A stretch of 64,000 bases of DNA, taken from positions 62,001 through 126,000 of the forward strand of contig MU130359.1 of NCBI GenBank assembly GCA_015039465.1, in the 5' to 3' direction. The translations under genes were made by a program, and so were the position numbers. Of the stretch, positions 21,282-31,698 are shown piece by piece. The stretch comes from Phlegmacium glaucopus (Eukaryota > Basidiomycota > Agaricomycetes > Agaricales > Cortinariaceae). Below the pieces are notes generated by a model. The model worked only from the letters and a program-made list of their open reading frames with translations. It was not told the origin of the DNA and made no database searches. The stretch's first letter is position 1. Each line of letters opens with the position of its first letter.

Positions 21282-23271
21282 AATGGTATCGAAGAAGAGG
21301 CAATCGTTCCAGGAAGAATGGGTTACGAAATCCACACGTCCAGACTTTAGGTACTTATGCCTCCCTTTTATAAGCCACGCCTATGCTGTCAGGCCAAAAC
21401 GATTTCGGTTATCTGCGGTTTCATGGCATAAAATGGAAGCCATAGCATATAGAATTTGAGAATATTAAAAAAATCAAAGAATGCGCTTCATCGGCAGGTT
21501 ACTGGCAGGTGTATCGCCGCATGCGCAGCAGACGTAGTAGTGATCATAATCACTGGCGACACGCCAACGACGTCTCCAGCTCCACGGAGTGTTGCAGCTG
21601 TTGCTTCGCAGCATATCGCAATTCTTGCAGTCTCCACTGGCTACAGCATCGTAGACGCGGCGGGAACCAATGCACAGTTCAAAAAATGTTCTTCAAGAGA
21701 AAGTCACCTTGCTGTAAAGCAAGGTCTCTCCTGGGTCTAAAGTCAACATTTGTTGTGTCACGTTCTCATGAATCAATACAAATAAACACTCCACTTTTTC
21801 TTCCTGGTCGAAACTCACAAAAGCTTCCGAAATGTTGAAACACCCTTTGTACTTGTTTGTTTTCTTGGTTTACGGTACAATCCCCCCTCATTGTATATGT
21901 TCTTACAACCCAAAATGAAGGTTGTGGCCTTAAAACATACTCACACCCCCAAAATCCTCCAGTTGCTTTATGAAATCTTCATATATTGACGCAAATGTCA
22001 TCATCGACGACCACGTGCGGGCACGTGTGCGCTTCTGGATTGATTCCCACGCCCACGTAACCGTGGCTTTCCTTTCATTGTTGCAAAGCTCGTGTTCAAC
22101 ATCCCATTTCCCGCCCAATAGGTATATAATGAGACGCCACCCACCATCTCCTTTCCAGCATTCCTCTTCAATTTCCTACAGACCCCAGGGGGTTGTCCCC
22201 TAAATAGGGCACTCGATCTATATGTGGCCGCAGCAAAAAAAGCAAGCTTTTCAAGTAACTGCCCGTGTATTCACAAATTCATGAAGACAGCTAAACACAT
22301 GCCAGCATGTGTGGTCATGCGCTTTGACAACATCATATCTAATTACCCGCTTTCGATACTAACCGCAAGTTCATTAATGTCCATGATCTCGGGGTCTCCC
22401 TCAGAGGCTCGTTAGTTCTCGTCTATTTTGAATTAAGACACTACCCTAACGCTATGAGGGACAAGAGGACGAATGCGATCACCAGCAACACCTTTACCAC
22501 TATTTCTACTCAAATCAAGATCCTTGAGCGCACAGCTGACCGTCCGTCCCCTTGCTAAAGGGACCAACCTTCCTTCCCCAATCACCCAGCAAAAAAAAAG
22601 ATCAAATGAGTGCCGTCAATGCATTCCACCCAGGTAATGCAACCCTCGGATTGCGTTTCTGATTTTAAGTTTAACAGCAGTCGCAACCGCATCCAATGTA
22701 GGCTGTTTAAATACCAAAACGAGTCAGGCGAACTATCAACTTATGCATGATCCCTCTCAACGGGAGCAAGTCTGTTCGAAGGCAGACGGGAAAAAAGGGC
22801 AATACATGAAGACGAAGAGGTTACCGCAACTGACGGCGAGACCACCATCGCCGAAAAACCTTCAAAGAAAAAGAAAAAGAAAACAAATAGTATTTTCTTA
22901 TGTAGTGTTTGACGATGTCATCACTTTATTTTATTCTATTTTATTTTCAACCTAGTCTGCTTATGCGTAAAATCGATTGTATCGAATTCGCTTAGTACCT
23001 CAGCAAGGTTTCAGTCGACGAAGTCGACTGCTAGTTGAATGAAAGAAAGCTCAAGTCTCATGCGCGATCTTCCCACATCACGTGCAGTGACTGCTTGTGA
23101 CACAAGCCATGGTCTCTCAGGCCAGTCACGCTCGCGACCTCTATTCGGATTGTCACTCTGTGACGGGAAACATCAAGCACACAAGCGAGTTCACGAGCGG
23201 ACTGGGCATTCTCGTCACCCTTTTGGTGGGTGAGAATTTTCCCCACCATTTCAGAGGTGGTCACTTCATTG
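21282..23271. other. Gene-poor stretch
   Basis: About 2 kb without a gene I can support. It contains scattered short frames, a Cys-rich but unrecognised minus-strand frame near 21490-21660, a CACGTG core near 22011, and AT-rich runs near 22920. The part next to 21281 should be the promoter of the Ser/Thr-rich protein gene. Confidence 0.4.
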
Positions 23272-23279
23272 GAAAATGG

Positions 23280-24320
23280 TAGGGATGCCAAAGTTTGGTT
23301 CTGAACCAGTCCAGAGAACCAGAACCAACCAAACCAAACCAAGTTTCTGGTTCGGTTCTGGTTCTGGTTTGGCCTCAGCCATCTGGTTCTGGTTCTGGTT
23401 CTTGATTGGCCAGAAATCTGAGAACCGGTTCTGAACCGGTTCAAACCATTCTGAACCACTATATCCCAAGGCAAACATTTAAGTAATATATTTACTTATT
23501 TGCATTATTTTACAGGTTAAATGGCACAATGTACCTGTATCTGTAATGAAAATAATTATTCAAGTCACCAACACAATATATTTCCAATTAGAAGTACATC
23601 ATTTTTTGGTCTGGCATAGTACATAATCAATAATATGTCTCATTGACTTTATAACTTCAGGTTTTATTAATATTAATATACTCCTATTGCAAGAATACAA
23701 TTCAAAGTTGTCACTAGTTGGCAAAATGATTTAGTAGTGTTTTTTCTTTTCATGTTTACTTTTAGTGATGTCATAGTTATAACACCAATACTACAAACTT
23801 CTGGCCTCGGATTTCAAGATATATTTACTTGTCTGTGAAGGCTGTCGTGGCAGACGCACGTGGCATGTACGAGTTCATTTTTTTTTTTTGGCATTTGCTG
23901 TCTACATCTTATAATGGCATGTTTCTAGATTCATTAACTATGACTCATGAGGACAAACAATTTCTGAGCATAGATATTGGCTTCATAACAGTCTGGGAGT
24001 GGATATTGAGGTGAAGATGGAAGACCATTCAGTGCCAAGACCCCAAATGCAAGAAGTCGGTGTTTGCCAGCTAAGGCACCATGATGGCCCCCCGAAAAAA
24101 TGCCATTTGGTAAAAGAATAATTTCCATAAATAGAACTCATAATTTCTAAGAAATAAGATGTAATTTTAGAAAATGAAATTTAAAATGGGAATTTCTTGT
24201 CTAATTGGTGATATCCTAACAAAAGTCTATTTTTAACTGGTTCTGGTTCTGGTTCTGGTTCTGAGAAAATGGGTCCTGAACCAAACTGAACTGAACTTCA
24301 GCCAAACTTTGGCATCCCTA
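23280..24320. mobile_element. Nonautonomous hAT-type DNA transposon (MITE-like, 1041 bp)
   Basis: The terminal inverted repeats begin TAGGGATGCCAAAGTTTGG on the left and end with the reverse complement on the right. They are flanked by an 8-bp direct target duplication GAAAATGG at 23272-23279 and 24321-24328. Eight-base duplications and short repeats starting YAGGG are typical of the hAT superfamily. Both subterminal regions carry arrays of the hexamer GGTTCT (about 23290-23480 and 24235-24290). The interior is AT-rich with no coding frame, so the element would need a transposase from elsewhere. The target duplication is perfect, suggesting fairly recent insertion. Confidence 0.85.
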
Positions 24321-24530
24321 GAAAATGGCCTCAAGGTCAAAAAAACCCCTAAAAATGAATATATGTCTTCATCTTGTATTTTTATTCTGAGTACATCAGT
24401 AAATCAAGGGTTTGTTTACTAGCACTGGATAGTGCTGGATAGCACCATAGCATCATAGTAAAGGGTCCTTTATTTATAGTGCTGTCCAGCATCATGTTAT
24501 TCCTGTCCAGACAGCCTGTGACTGTAAAAT

Positions 24531-24623
24531 ACTATGGAGTACTATATAGGCCTTGGTTACTACTATGGAGTATTATATAGGCCTAGGTTACTACTATGGA
24601 GTACTATATAGGCTTAGGGTACT
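24531..24623. repeat. Three tandem copies of a 31-bp unit
   Basis: The unit ACTATGGAGTACTATATAGG plus CCTTGGTTACT occurs at 24531, 24562 and 24593 with one to four differences. It lies in a gene-free flank between the hAT element and the retrotransposon. Confidence 0.85.
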
Positions 24624-24899
24624 GTAAGGAACAGTAGCCGTTCAGCAGGGTATCTCACCAGTGATTCCTGTTTTAGAAATGAGTCATGCATGACTTGTCC
24701 CGTTCTGGAAAAGTAACGCACAGGCATCAAGAGTACAGCCAGGATTGGGCATGTGCAAGGAAAATGAAAAATGAAGATATCTAAAAAAGAGCTGGGACAC
24801 TCTAAAAAATTAATTAAAGCAGCATAAATTTTCTTAAAGATCAATACACTAGGAGATTTCATTTTAAAATTTCCTTTCTTTCTACATATAAAAGCAGCC

Positions 24900-25472
24900 T
24901 GTTACATTCCGTCATACGTTACTCCAGTCCAGCTCCGTCGGAGTTGTCTCCGGTAGTCCATACTCCATACAGTCACTTCCCTCACATCCCAAACTACTCC
25001 TTCTATGTTCAACCCTGAGACTCCTCCGTGTCATTCCGGTTCCTCCGTCTATACTCTGCACCCTTTACCACTTCTTCGCCACTAACACTATTTCTTTGTC
25101 ATCACATTCCCACTATCAGTCAGCACACCAGCCATGGATTATTCACCCCAAGAATGCAGGACCTTTCGGGAGCAGAACGCAGCACATTATATTTATACTT
25201 TATATTTTGGTTGCAATTCATTTTATTATTTAAGTACTTGAACTTGTATGTTTTCCCTCAGTTCGAATATCAACATAGTTTCCTCCTCCTAGTCTTCCTC
25301 TAAGTTACTGCAACTTCCGGTTCCACTCTGTTCTGTTCTTACTCCGAAATTAGGACACGAAGGTTTAGGGTAGCACAGCACATACGCTGAGGCTATAGTC
25401 CTTTCCCGTTCCATGGTTCTGTTCCGGTCAAACTCCGTCCGATACTCCGGAATAGAGTTCTCGAACTTAACA
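24900..25472 (+). repeat. 5' LTR
   Basis: 573 bp, TGTTACATTCCGTC at the start and GAACTTAACA at the end. A TATTTAAG box near 25228 lies about 33 bp before 25260, where the sequence complementary to the primer site begins, so transcription probably starts there. Most differences from the 3' LTR are CG versus CA or TG. Confidence 0.93.
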
Positions 25473-25474
25473 GT

Positions 25475-25485
25475 ATATTCGAACT
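25475..25485 (+). other. Candidate self-priming primer-binding site (Tf1-like)
   Basis: Eleven bases just inside the 5' LTR, ATATTCGAACT, are the exact reverse complement of AGTTCGAATAT at 25260-25270 in the LTR. In the fission-yeast element Tf1 the first 11 bases of the mRNA fold back onto the primer site in this way. The LTR match lies about 33 bp after a TATA-like box, the expected place for the RNA 5' end. Confidence 0.65.
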
Positions 25486-25503
25486 TCTCAACCCACTCCT
25501 TCT

Positions 25504-26538
25504 ATGCTAACTCGTTCTAAAACTTCCAAAAAACAATTACTGATACAAGAATTTATGTCCCAAGAACACACCCCCACCAGGCAGACCCCTTTGCCCGATG
25601 TAGTCGAAGAGGCTAGTCATATTGATGAACCTCGGAGTACTACGGACAATGTTGAGTCTCCTTCTATTCCTTTCAATCAACTTGTTTCCGCTTTGAATTC
25701 CCTCGGGAAATCTTCAGCCAAGTCCAATTCGGCTGGCAGACTTAGAGAGCCCGAACCCTTCACGGGTAAGGATCCTAAGAAACTGAAAGCTTTTCTTTTC
25801 CAGTGTAGGCTCTATTTCTGGAGCTCTTCCGACACATTCCGAGACAACTCCAAGCGAGTAACATTTGCTTTGTCCTATCTCCGGGACGTTGCTCAGGAAT
25901 GGTTCAAACCTGGAATTTCCGGACTCACCGATGAACCTCCATCTTGGCTTGAAGATTGGGATCTCTTCGTGGACGAGCTCCAATCCAACTTCGGCCCTTA
26001 CAACAAATCCGCTGACGTAGAACATGAACTCACCAATCTCTGAATGAAGGACGGCCAATGTATCTCCGATTACTTAGTCCGGTTCAACTCCTTGGCAGTC
26101 CGCTGTACTTGGGGCGAGCCCGCCCTTAGGTATAGGTTTTACGAAGGTTTACCTTCCCAACTCAAGGATGAAATTACCAAAGGAGACGGCAAGCCTCGGA
26201 CTTTAACTGTGATGCGTCAAAAAGCTCAAAATGCCAATGCTCAACACTGGGAACGTATGCAAGAACGTTCTTGGGAACCAGCTCCACAGCAACGCCAAAA
26301 CCCTCCTCCTAAGGGTCCTACCCCTTCTTCATCCTCCTCTGTACCCTCTTCCAACCCTTCTTCCAGTTCCGGAAAACAGTCTCGGCCTTCAGATCAAAAG
26401 TCCGTTAAGCCTGCAGACTCCGGTAAGACTTCTTCTACTCCTCTGAAACCTAATCTAGAAGGCAAGCTGGACTCGCAGGGTAGACTTACCCAGCAAGAAA
26501 GGCAACGCCAGATAGATAATAAGCTCTGTCTTTTCTGA
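25504..26538 (+). pseudogene. gag (broken by an in-frame stop; zinc knuckle lost)
   Basis: This is the structural protein of the retroelement. It has a retrotransposon gag domain (FTGKDPKKLKAFLFQCRLYF; DVAQEWFKPGI) and a Ser/Pro-rich C-terminal region. A TGA at 26041-26043 interrupts one continuous frame. The context CTCTGAATG fits a former CGA arginine codon mutated at CpG. At the end the frame reaches NKLCLF and stops where a CCHC zinc knuckle would be expected, then shifts by one base into the protease frame, so a small deletion has probably removed the knuckle. Not expected to form working particles. Confidence 0.85.
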
Positions 26539-26547
26539 TTCTGTTTC

Positions 26548-27690
26548 CGAGTCCGCTCCGGCTAAGCCAAAGGACTCCGGTTCAGAGAAAAAAAAACTAA
26601 GCAATTCACTGGACTCAGCACAGATGGTGAATTGCGAGAAGCCCTGTGCTGAGCTTGTTGCAGTTCTAAATGCAATAATTTCTCCAAAAACCCGAGCAGT
26701 CTTTGTTTCTCTTCTTTGCGTTCAATTTCCGAATGTCGATTTTTCCGCTTTCATTGACAGTGGTTCCACTCACTGTTTCATGGATGAGCATTACGCGAAG
26801 TCCAATGATTTTCCTATTTTTCCTATTACTCCTATGATTCTCCGTCTCATTGATGGATCTTCTCCGGGCATGATCACCCATGCTACCATTGTTTCCGTTC
26901 AGTTCTCATGTGGTACCGTCCACAAAATCCGATTCTTACTAACCAAACTGGATTCCGATTTTCCTGCTGTACTCAGGCTTGACTGGCTCACCCAACATAA
27001 TCCGTTGATTGACTGGGTCGATAGCAGTGTAACTTTCCGAGACCGTATAGTTATCCTTCCAGTTCCCGCTTCTGTCTCCGCCAAGGCACCTGTTCCAGTA
27101 TCTGACATTACAATGTCTGATACAGTTTCCGCGAGTTTGAAGGTTGAAAAACCTTCCGATACTATTCCGGAACCACTTCCTGATATTCCATTTGTTCCCA
27201 AACCATTGACCGCTCCTAAAATTTCCTTAGTGTCTGCTGCAGCTTTCATGAGGTCCATCCGTTCTGAAGGAGCCCAATGCTATTCCATTTCCGTTCACGA
27301 TCCAGTTGAGGCTGCTGGCCGTTCCGCCTCAGCCTCCGCTACACCTTCCGATTCCGACCTGGACGGTGTTCCGGAAATATACCACGAATTTTTGGACATC
27401 TTTTCCAAGGGCAAGGCTAACACTCTAGCGGATCATCGAGAGTATGACTTAAAAATCGAAATCGATGAGTCTGCTAAGCCCCCTTTGGGTCCGATTTATC
27501 CCCTTTCCAAATCCGAGTTAGGAACACTCCGAGAATTCATCGACGAGCACCTAAACATGGGTTTCATCCGCCCCTCTAAGTCTCCTTTCGGAGCACCTGT
27601 CCTATTTATCAAGAAGAAGGACGGGTCACTCTGGCTTTGCGTTGACTGCCATCACTTGGAAAGACAAGTATCCCTTACCCCTTGTTTCCG
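26548..27690 (+). pseudogene. Aspartic protease and start of reverse transcriptase
   Basis: The retropepsin active site is visible as FIDSGSTHCFMD, followed by LRLDWLTQHNPLIDW. The linker then reaches the start of reverse transcriptase (PIYPLSKSELGTLREFIDEH and the following FIRPSKSPFGAPVLFIKKKD). The frame breaks near 27650, where a short deletion has removed part of the conserved VDYR..LN motif and shifted the frame into the next segment. Two or more pol segments therefore cannot be made as one polyprotein from this copy. Confidence 0.85.
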
Positions 27691-28823
27691 ACTTACTTGA
27701 TGCTCCCCACAAATCCGGAATATTCACTAAAATTGATTTAAAGCATGCCTACCATCTCGTCTGGATTGCTGCTGGAGATGAGTGGAAGACTGCTTTTCGT
27801 ACCCGCTATGGCTCCTTCGAATGGCTCGTCATGCCATTTGGACTGACCAATGCCCCTGGCGGTTTTCAATGCTTCCTCAACACCATTTTTGCTGACCTTT
27901 TAGATGTGTTCATAATCATCTATCTGGACAACATCCTCATTTTCTCCATCAACGAAAAAGATCACATCAAACATGTCTCTGAAGTCCTCCGGCGGCTTCG
28001 AGATAATAATCTCTTCGCCAATGGTAAGAAATGTGTTTTCCACACCGATTCCATTGAGTACCTGGGTCACATGATTGGTCCTGATGGCCTTTCTATGGAT
28101 CTGGCAAAAGTCCAAGTCATTCAAGACTGGCCGGAACCTCGGAAAGTCAAAGATGTTCAGTCTTTCCTTGGTTTTGCTAACTTCTACAGGTGTTTCATCC
28201 ACAACTACTCCGACATTGTGGTTCCATTGACTTGTCTCACCTGGAAAAATATTCTGTGGGTTTTCGATGACAGTTGCCGGCTTGCTTTTAAGACTCTCAA
28301 GGAGGCTTTTGTTTCCGCTCCGGTGTTAACACATTGGAAGCCTAACTGTCCTATCATTGTCGAAACTGATGCATCCGATTATGCTTTAGCAGCTATCCTT
28401 TCCATCCGTGATTCCAATGGAGAAATCCATCCCGTCGTGTATCATTCTCGTACCTTCTCCGGTGCAGAATTGAATTACGATGTCCACGATAAGGAACTCC
28501 TTGCCATTTTCGAAGCTTTCAAAGCTTGGCGTCACTACCTTGAAGGTGCTAGTTTCCCAATTGATGTGGTTACTGACCATAAAAATCTAGAGTACTTCGC
28601 GACCACCAAAATCTTATCCCGGCGTCAAGCCCGGTGGTCCGAGTACCTTTCCGCATTCAACATGGTTATCAGATTTCGCCCAGGCCATCTCGGGACAAAG
28701 CCGGACGCGCTGACTCGTCGTCCTGACCTCTATCTAAAGGAGGGAGGGAAAGATTACGGTGAAGTCAATCCACACAATTTTAAACCTATCTTTTCTTCCG
28801 AACAACTTTCCACTTCACTTTGA
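27642..28823 (+). pseudogene. Reverse transcriptase / RNase H segment with altered catalytic motif
   Basis: Reverse transcriptase motifs run from KYPLPLVSDLLD through FRTRYGSFEWLVMPFGLTNAP to the catalytic box. The box reads IIIYLDNILIF instead of YLDDILIF, so the second catalytic aspartate is asparagine. RNase H follows with ETDASDYALAAIL, ELNYDVHDKELLAIFEAFK and VVTDHKNLEYF. The frame ends in a TGA at 28821-28823, where the reading frame otherwise continues straight into the integrase segment. Both the D to N change and this stop can be explained by one transition each at a CpG. Confidence 0.88.
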
Positions 28824-28865
28824 GCTACTTCATTACTTCCTACCGTACTCCGTGGTATCTTTACC

Positions 28866-30350
28866 ATGGACATCAAAGAGCTCAACAAGGGGATCCTTTC
28901 TGCTCTTTCTACGGATCCCCTTGCACAGTCCTACTTATCGGATCTAGACAATCCGAAGTATGCTAGATGGTCTAAGGACTCTTCCGGATTCGTTTGGATT
29001 GATCAACAGATCTATGTTCCAGATTCTGGAGATCTTTGTCTCCGTGTCCTTTGTTATTATCATGACCATCCTGTCTCCAGACATTTCGGTGTCAATAGGA
29101 CTCTTGTGGTTATCCGTCGAGAGTACACTTGGCCCAGTATCCGTGTTTTTGTCACTGATTATTGTAGGACTTGCACAACCTGTTCTTGGTCCAAAGCTAA
29201 ACATCATAAACCATATGGCTTACTCCGACAACTCCCTGTTCCGTCCCGTCCCTGGGACTCCATCTCCATGGATTTCATTGAACACCTTCCAGACTCCGGG
29301 GGTTTCACTGCGGTCTTAGTCGTAGTAGACCAATTCATGAAACAATCCATTTTCATCCCCACATACAACACCATCACTTCCGCTCAACTTGCTGAACTAT
29401 TTGTCATCCACGTGTTTTCCAAGCACGGTGTTCCGTCCCATGTAACTTCCGATCGCGGTTCCAAGTTTGTATCTCACTTCTTCAGATCCCTCGGAAAAGC
29501 CCTCGACATGAAGCTGCACTTCACCTCCGGATACCACCCGGAAGGTGACGGACAAACGGAACACGTCAACCAGACCTTGGAACAATACATCCGCATCTAC
29601 TGCAATTATCAGCAAGACAACTGGAGTTCACTTCTCCCATTAGCAGAATTCTCCTACAACAATACTCCGAGTGCCACTACCGGTGTATCTCCATTCTTTG
29701 CCAACAAAGGCTACGATCCGGCTATCACTATCCATCTGGAGTACAACCTTGTCTCCTCCCGTGCTCACAAGTACATTACGGACCTTAATGAACTCCACGA
29801 AGAACTCCGAAAAGCTATCCTCACTTCCCAGGAACAATACCAACGTTCTGTGGATAAGCGTTGGATTCCTCCTCCGGACTTCAAGGTTGGAGATCGAGCC
29901 TTTGTCAGAGCACAATTCTTCCATACGACCAGACCTTCAAAGAAACTCTCTGAGAAGTATCTGGGTCTGTATGAGATTATAGCTCAGGCAGGTCCTTTGT
30001 CCTGGACCCTCTGTCTTCCCGACAACTTGCGTGCCGTCCATCCCGTCTTCCATGTTTCCATGCTAGAGCCCTCCGTTCTGAACACTATTCCAGAACGCAC
30101 TCAACCTCCACCTCCTCCGGTTGTCATTGATGGAGAACAGGAATTTGAGGTCTCCGAAATCTTGGACTCTAAATTGGACAACAGACAGCGCTTATGCAAA
30201 CTTCTGTACCTAGTCAAGTGGTCTGGCTATGAAGGTACCGATGAAGAAACTTCTTGGTTACCAGCTAATGAATTAGGACACGCATCCGAACTTGTTGCTG
30301 ATTTCCACATGAGCTATCCAGCTAAACCCAGACCTCTTCCGCTCTCTTGA
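28866..30350 (+). CDS. Integrase with C-terminal chromodomain
   Basis: A single open frame of 494 codons lies in the same frame as the reverse transcriptase before it. It has an H2C2 zinc finger (HDHPVSRHFG to DYCRTCTTC) and the DDE core: MDFIEHLP, TSDRGSKF and GDGQTEHVNQTLE. A C-terminal DNA-binding region contains KVGDRAFVRA and AVHPVFHVSML. A chromodomain closes it (FEVSEILDSK, LYLVKWSGYEGTDEETSWLP). Chromodomains of this type steer integration to heterochromatin marked by histone H3K9 methylation. The catalytic acidic residues and chromodomain aromatic positions look intact, but no full polyprotein can be made upstream. Confidence 0.9.
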   Translation: MDIKELNKGILSALSTDPLAQSYLSDLDNPKYARWSKDSSGFVWIDQQIYVPDSGDLCLRVLCYYHDHPVSRHFGVNRTLVVIRREYTWPSIRVFVTDYCRTCTTCSWSKAKHHKPYGLLRQLPVPSRPWDSISMDFIEHLPDSGGFTAVLVVVDQFMKQSIFIPTYNTITSAQLAELFVIHVFSKHGVPSHVTSDRGSKFVSHFFRSLGKALDMKLHFTSGYHPEGDGQTEHVNQTLEQYIRIYCNYQQDNWSSLLPLAEFSYNNTPSATTGVSPFFANKGYDPAITIHLEYNLVSSRAHKYITDLNELHEELRKAILTSQEQYQRSVDKRWIPPPDFKVGDRAFVRAQFFHTTRPSKKLSEKYLGLYEIIAQAGPLSWTLCLPDNLRAVHPVFHVSMLEPSVLNTIPERTQPPPPPVVIDGEQEFEVSEILDSKLDNRQRLCKLLYLVKWSGYEGTDEETSWLPANELGHASELVADFHMSYPAKPRPLPLS

Positions 30351-30526
30351 TTCCTTTTCTTTTCCTTCCCTTGTTCCTTCCGTTCCTTTCCATGTCTTTT
30401 CCATTCTATTCCTTTCCGTTTATCTTACTCTTCTGTTTCACAAAACAAAGTCAAGAAAACAAAAAATATTAAAACAAAACAAAAAAAGAAATAACAAAAT
30501 TATATACAAATTATTTTTTATCTATT

Positions 30527-31567
30527 CTACTCCTTTGTTTTTTCTGTTCCCTCCATCCTTTCTCCCTCCGCTCCCTCTGTCCTCTCTGTCTCCGTTCCCA
30601 ATCCTTCTTCCACCTCATCTTCCCCGTCATCCAACTCCTCATCCTCCATCTCCTCTTGCAACTCCGTCTCCTCTTGCTTCTCCATCTCCACCCCCTTTTC
30701 TACCAACTTCCGCTCCTTTTCCTTCCACTCCTTTTCCTTCTGCTCCCTCTCTTGCTCTTGGTTCTCCTTCTTCTCCTTCTCCTCCTTCCTCCTCATCCGC
30801 ACCTCCATCGCCATCCTAATTCCCTCCTGCATCTCCACCATCTTCCTCAATATCCTCACAATCATGTCAAACCCCTCTATCATCACCTCCATTGCGTCGT
30901 ACGCTGGCGCAACCTCCTTGCCTTTCCCCTTATCCACCCGTCCACTCCATTCCTCCATCCATTCCTTCGTCTTCTGTTTCCCACCAACCAAGCTGCATGC
31001 AATCTTCCTTTGAGAGCAGCACCAGCACCCTGGCCCGCTGCTCTTTTCGTAGCACACTTCCTGTGCGTCAATACACCGGCTGCATGCCGGGTTCTTCTTT
31101 GTCTTGGTCTGATAGACCTCCTATTGGTTCCGTTAAGTCTCGTTCTGATTCCTATTCTTTGAACCACTTACTTTGTCATTTGTTTTTCTTTTCTTTGGAG
31201 CACTGGGCCCCGGCTCCATTCCGTGCTCTTCCTCTTCCTCTTTGTCCTCTTCTTTGTCTATCTCTATTACATCCGCTTTTCTTTTTTTCTGCTCCTCCTG
31301 CTGCCTCCGTTGCATCTCCTGCAGCTTGCGCTGCTCATCCCTTCTCTCCGCCTCCACCCGTTGCCTCTCCGCCTCCACCCGTCTCGCCTCCGCTTCCACC
31401 CTCAACCGCTCCTCCTCCTCCTCGAGCCTCTGAGCCTCCTCGATCTTGGCTTTTTCCCGCCTCTCCTCCTCCTCCCACTCTTTCCACCTATGCTCCCATG
31501 CCTCTTCGAGCTTTGCTCGTTGAGACGCCGGAGGCAGGGAGGGGCCAGCTCTGTTATTCGAGTTCAT
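30527..31567 (-). CDS. Antisense spliced gene inside the retrotransposon: coiled coil plus Zn2Cys6-like cluster
   Basis: On the strand opposite to pol, exon 1 (31567-31172) and exon 2 (31120-30527) are joined in phase by a 51-bp intron. The intron has donor GTAAGT, a CTTAAC branch-like site and acceptor AATAG, and it contains the two stops that would otherwise break the frame. The product is about 329 residues; an upstream ATG at 31624 would add 19. Exon 1 is mostly charged coiled coil (EEAWEHRWKEWEEEERREKA) ending in a basic PKKRKTNDK. Exon 2 opens with six spaced cysteines, CSRCIDAQEVC and CWCCSQRKIAC eight residues apart. That is C-X2-C-X6-C-X8-C-X2-C-X6-C, the spacing of GAL4-type zinc clusters. 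A long Glu-rich helix follows. A TATATA sits directly before the ATG. Function unknown. Confidence 0.75.
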
Positions 31568-31688
31568 TATATAGAGGATGGGGGTTTGTGTGAAGTTAAG
31601 TGTAGAGCACCAACCAGTCTCCAACAGTCTTTATACCACGTCAACAGCGCACAGACCATCACGTGGCCTCGAGGGTCTCGGCCTTGAC

Positions 31689-31698
31689 AGGGAGGTAC
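31689..31698 (+). other. Polypurine tract of the retrotransposon
   Basis: AGGGAGGTAC lies directly before the 3' LTR and is the expected place for priming of plus-strand DNA synthesis. The tract is short. Confidence 0.6.

Noticed and set aside
21490..21660. Minus-strand Cys-rich stretch (SGDCKNCDMLRSNSCN) that might be a zinc finger
   Set aside because: There is no regular cysteine spacing of a known finger, no start or splice context, and the other frames are equally open.
23290..23480. GGTTCT and AACCAGA arrays considered as a CRISPR-like or telomere-like repeat
   Set aside because: There are no spacers, and the array lies inside the hAT element with a counterpart at its other end, so it is a subterminal repeat of that element.
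30656..31687. Plus-strand frames rich in Leu, Pro and Ser between integrase and 3' LTR
   Set aside because: They are shadows of the Glu/Lys-rich antisense gene; the plus strand has no intron pattern or domain to support them.
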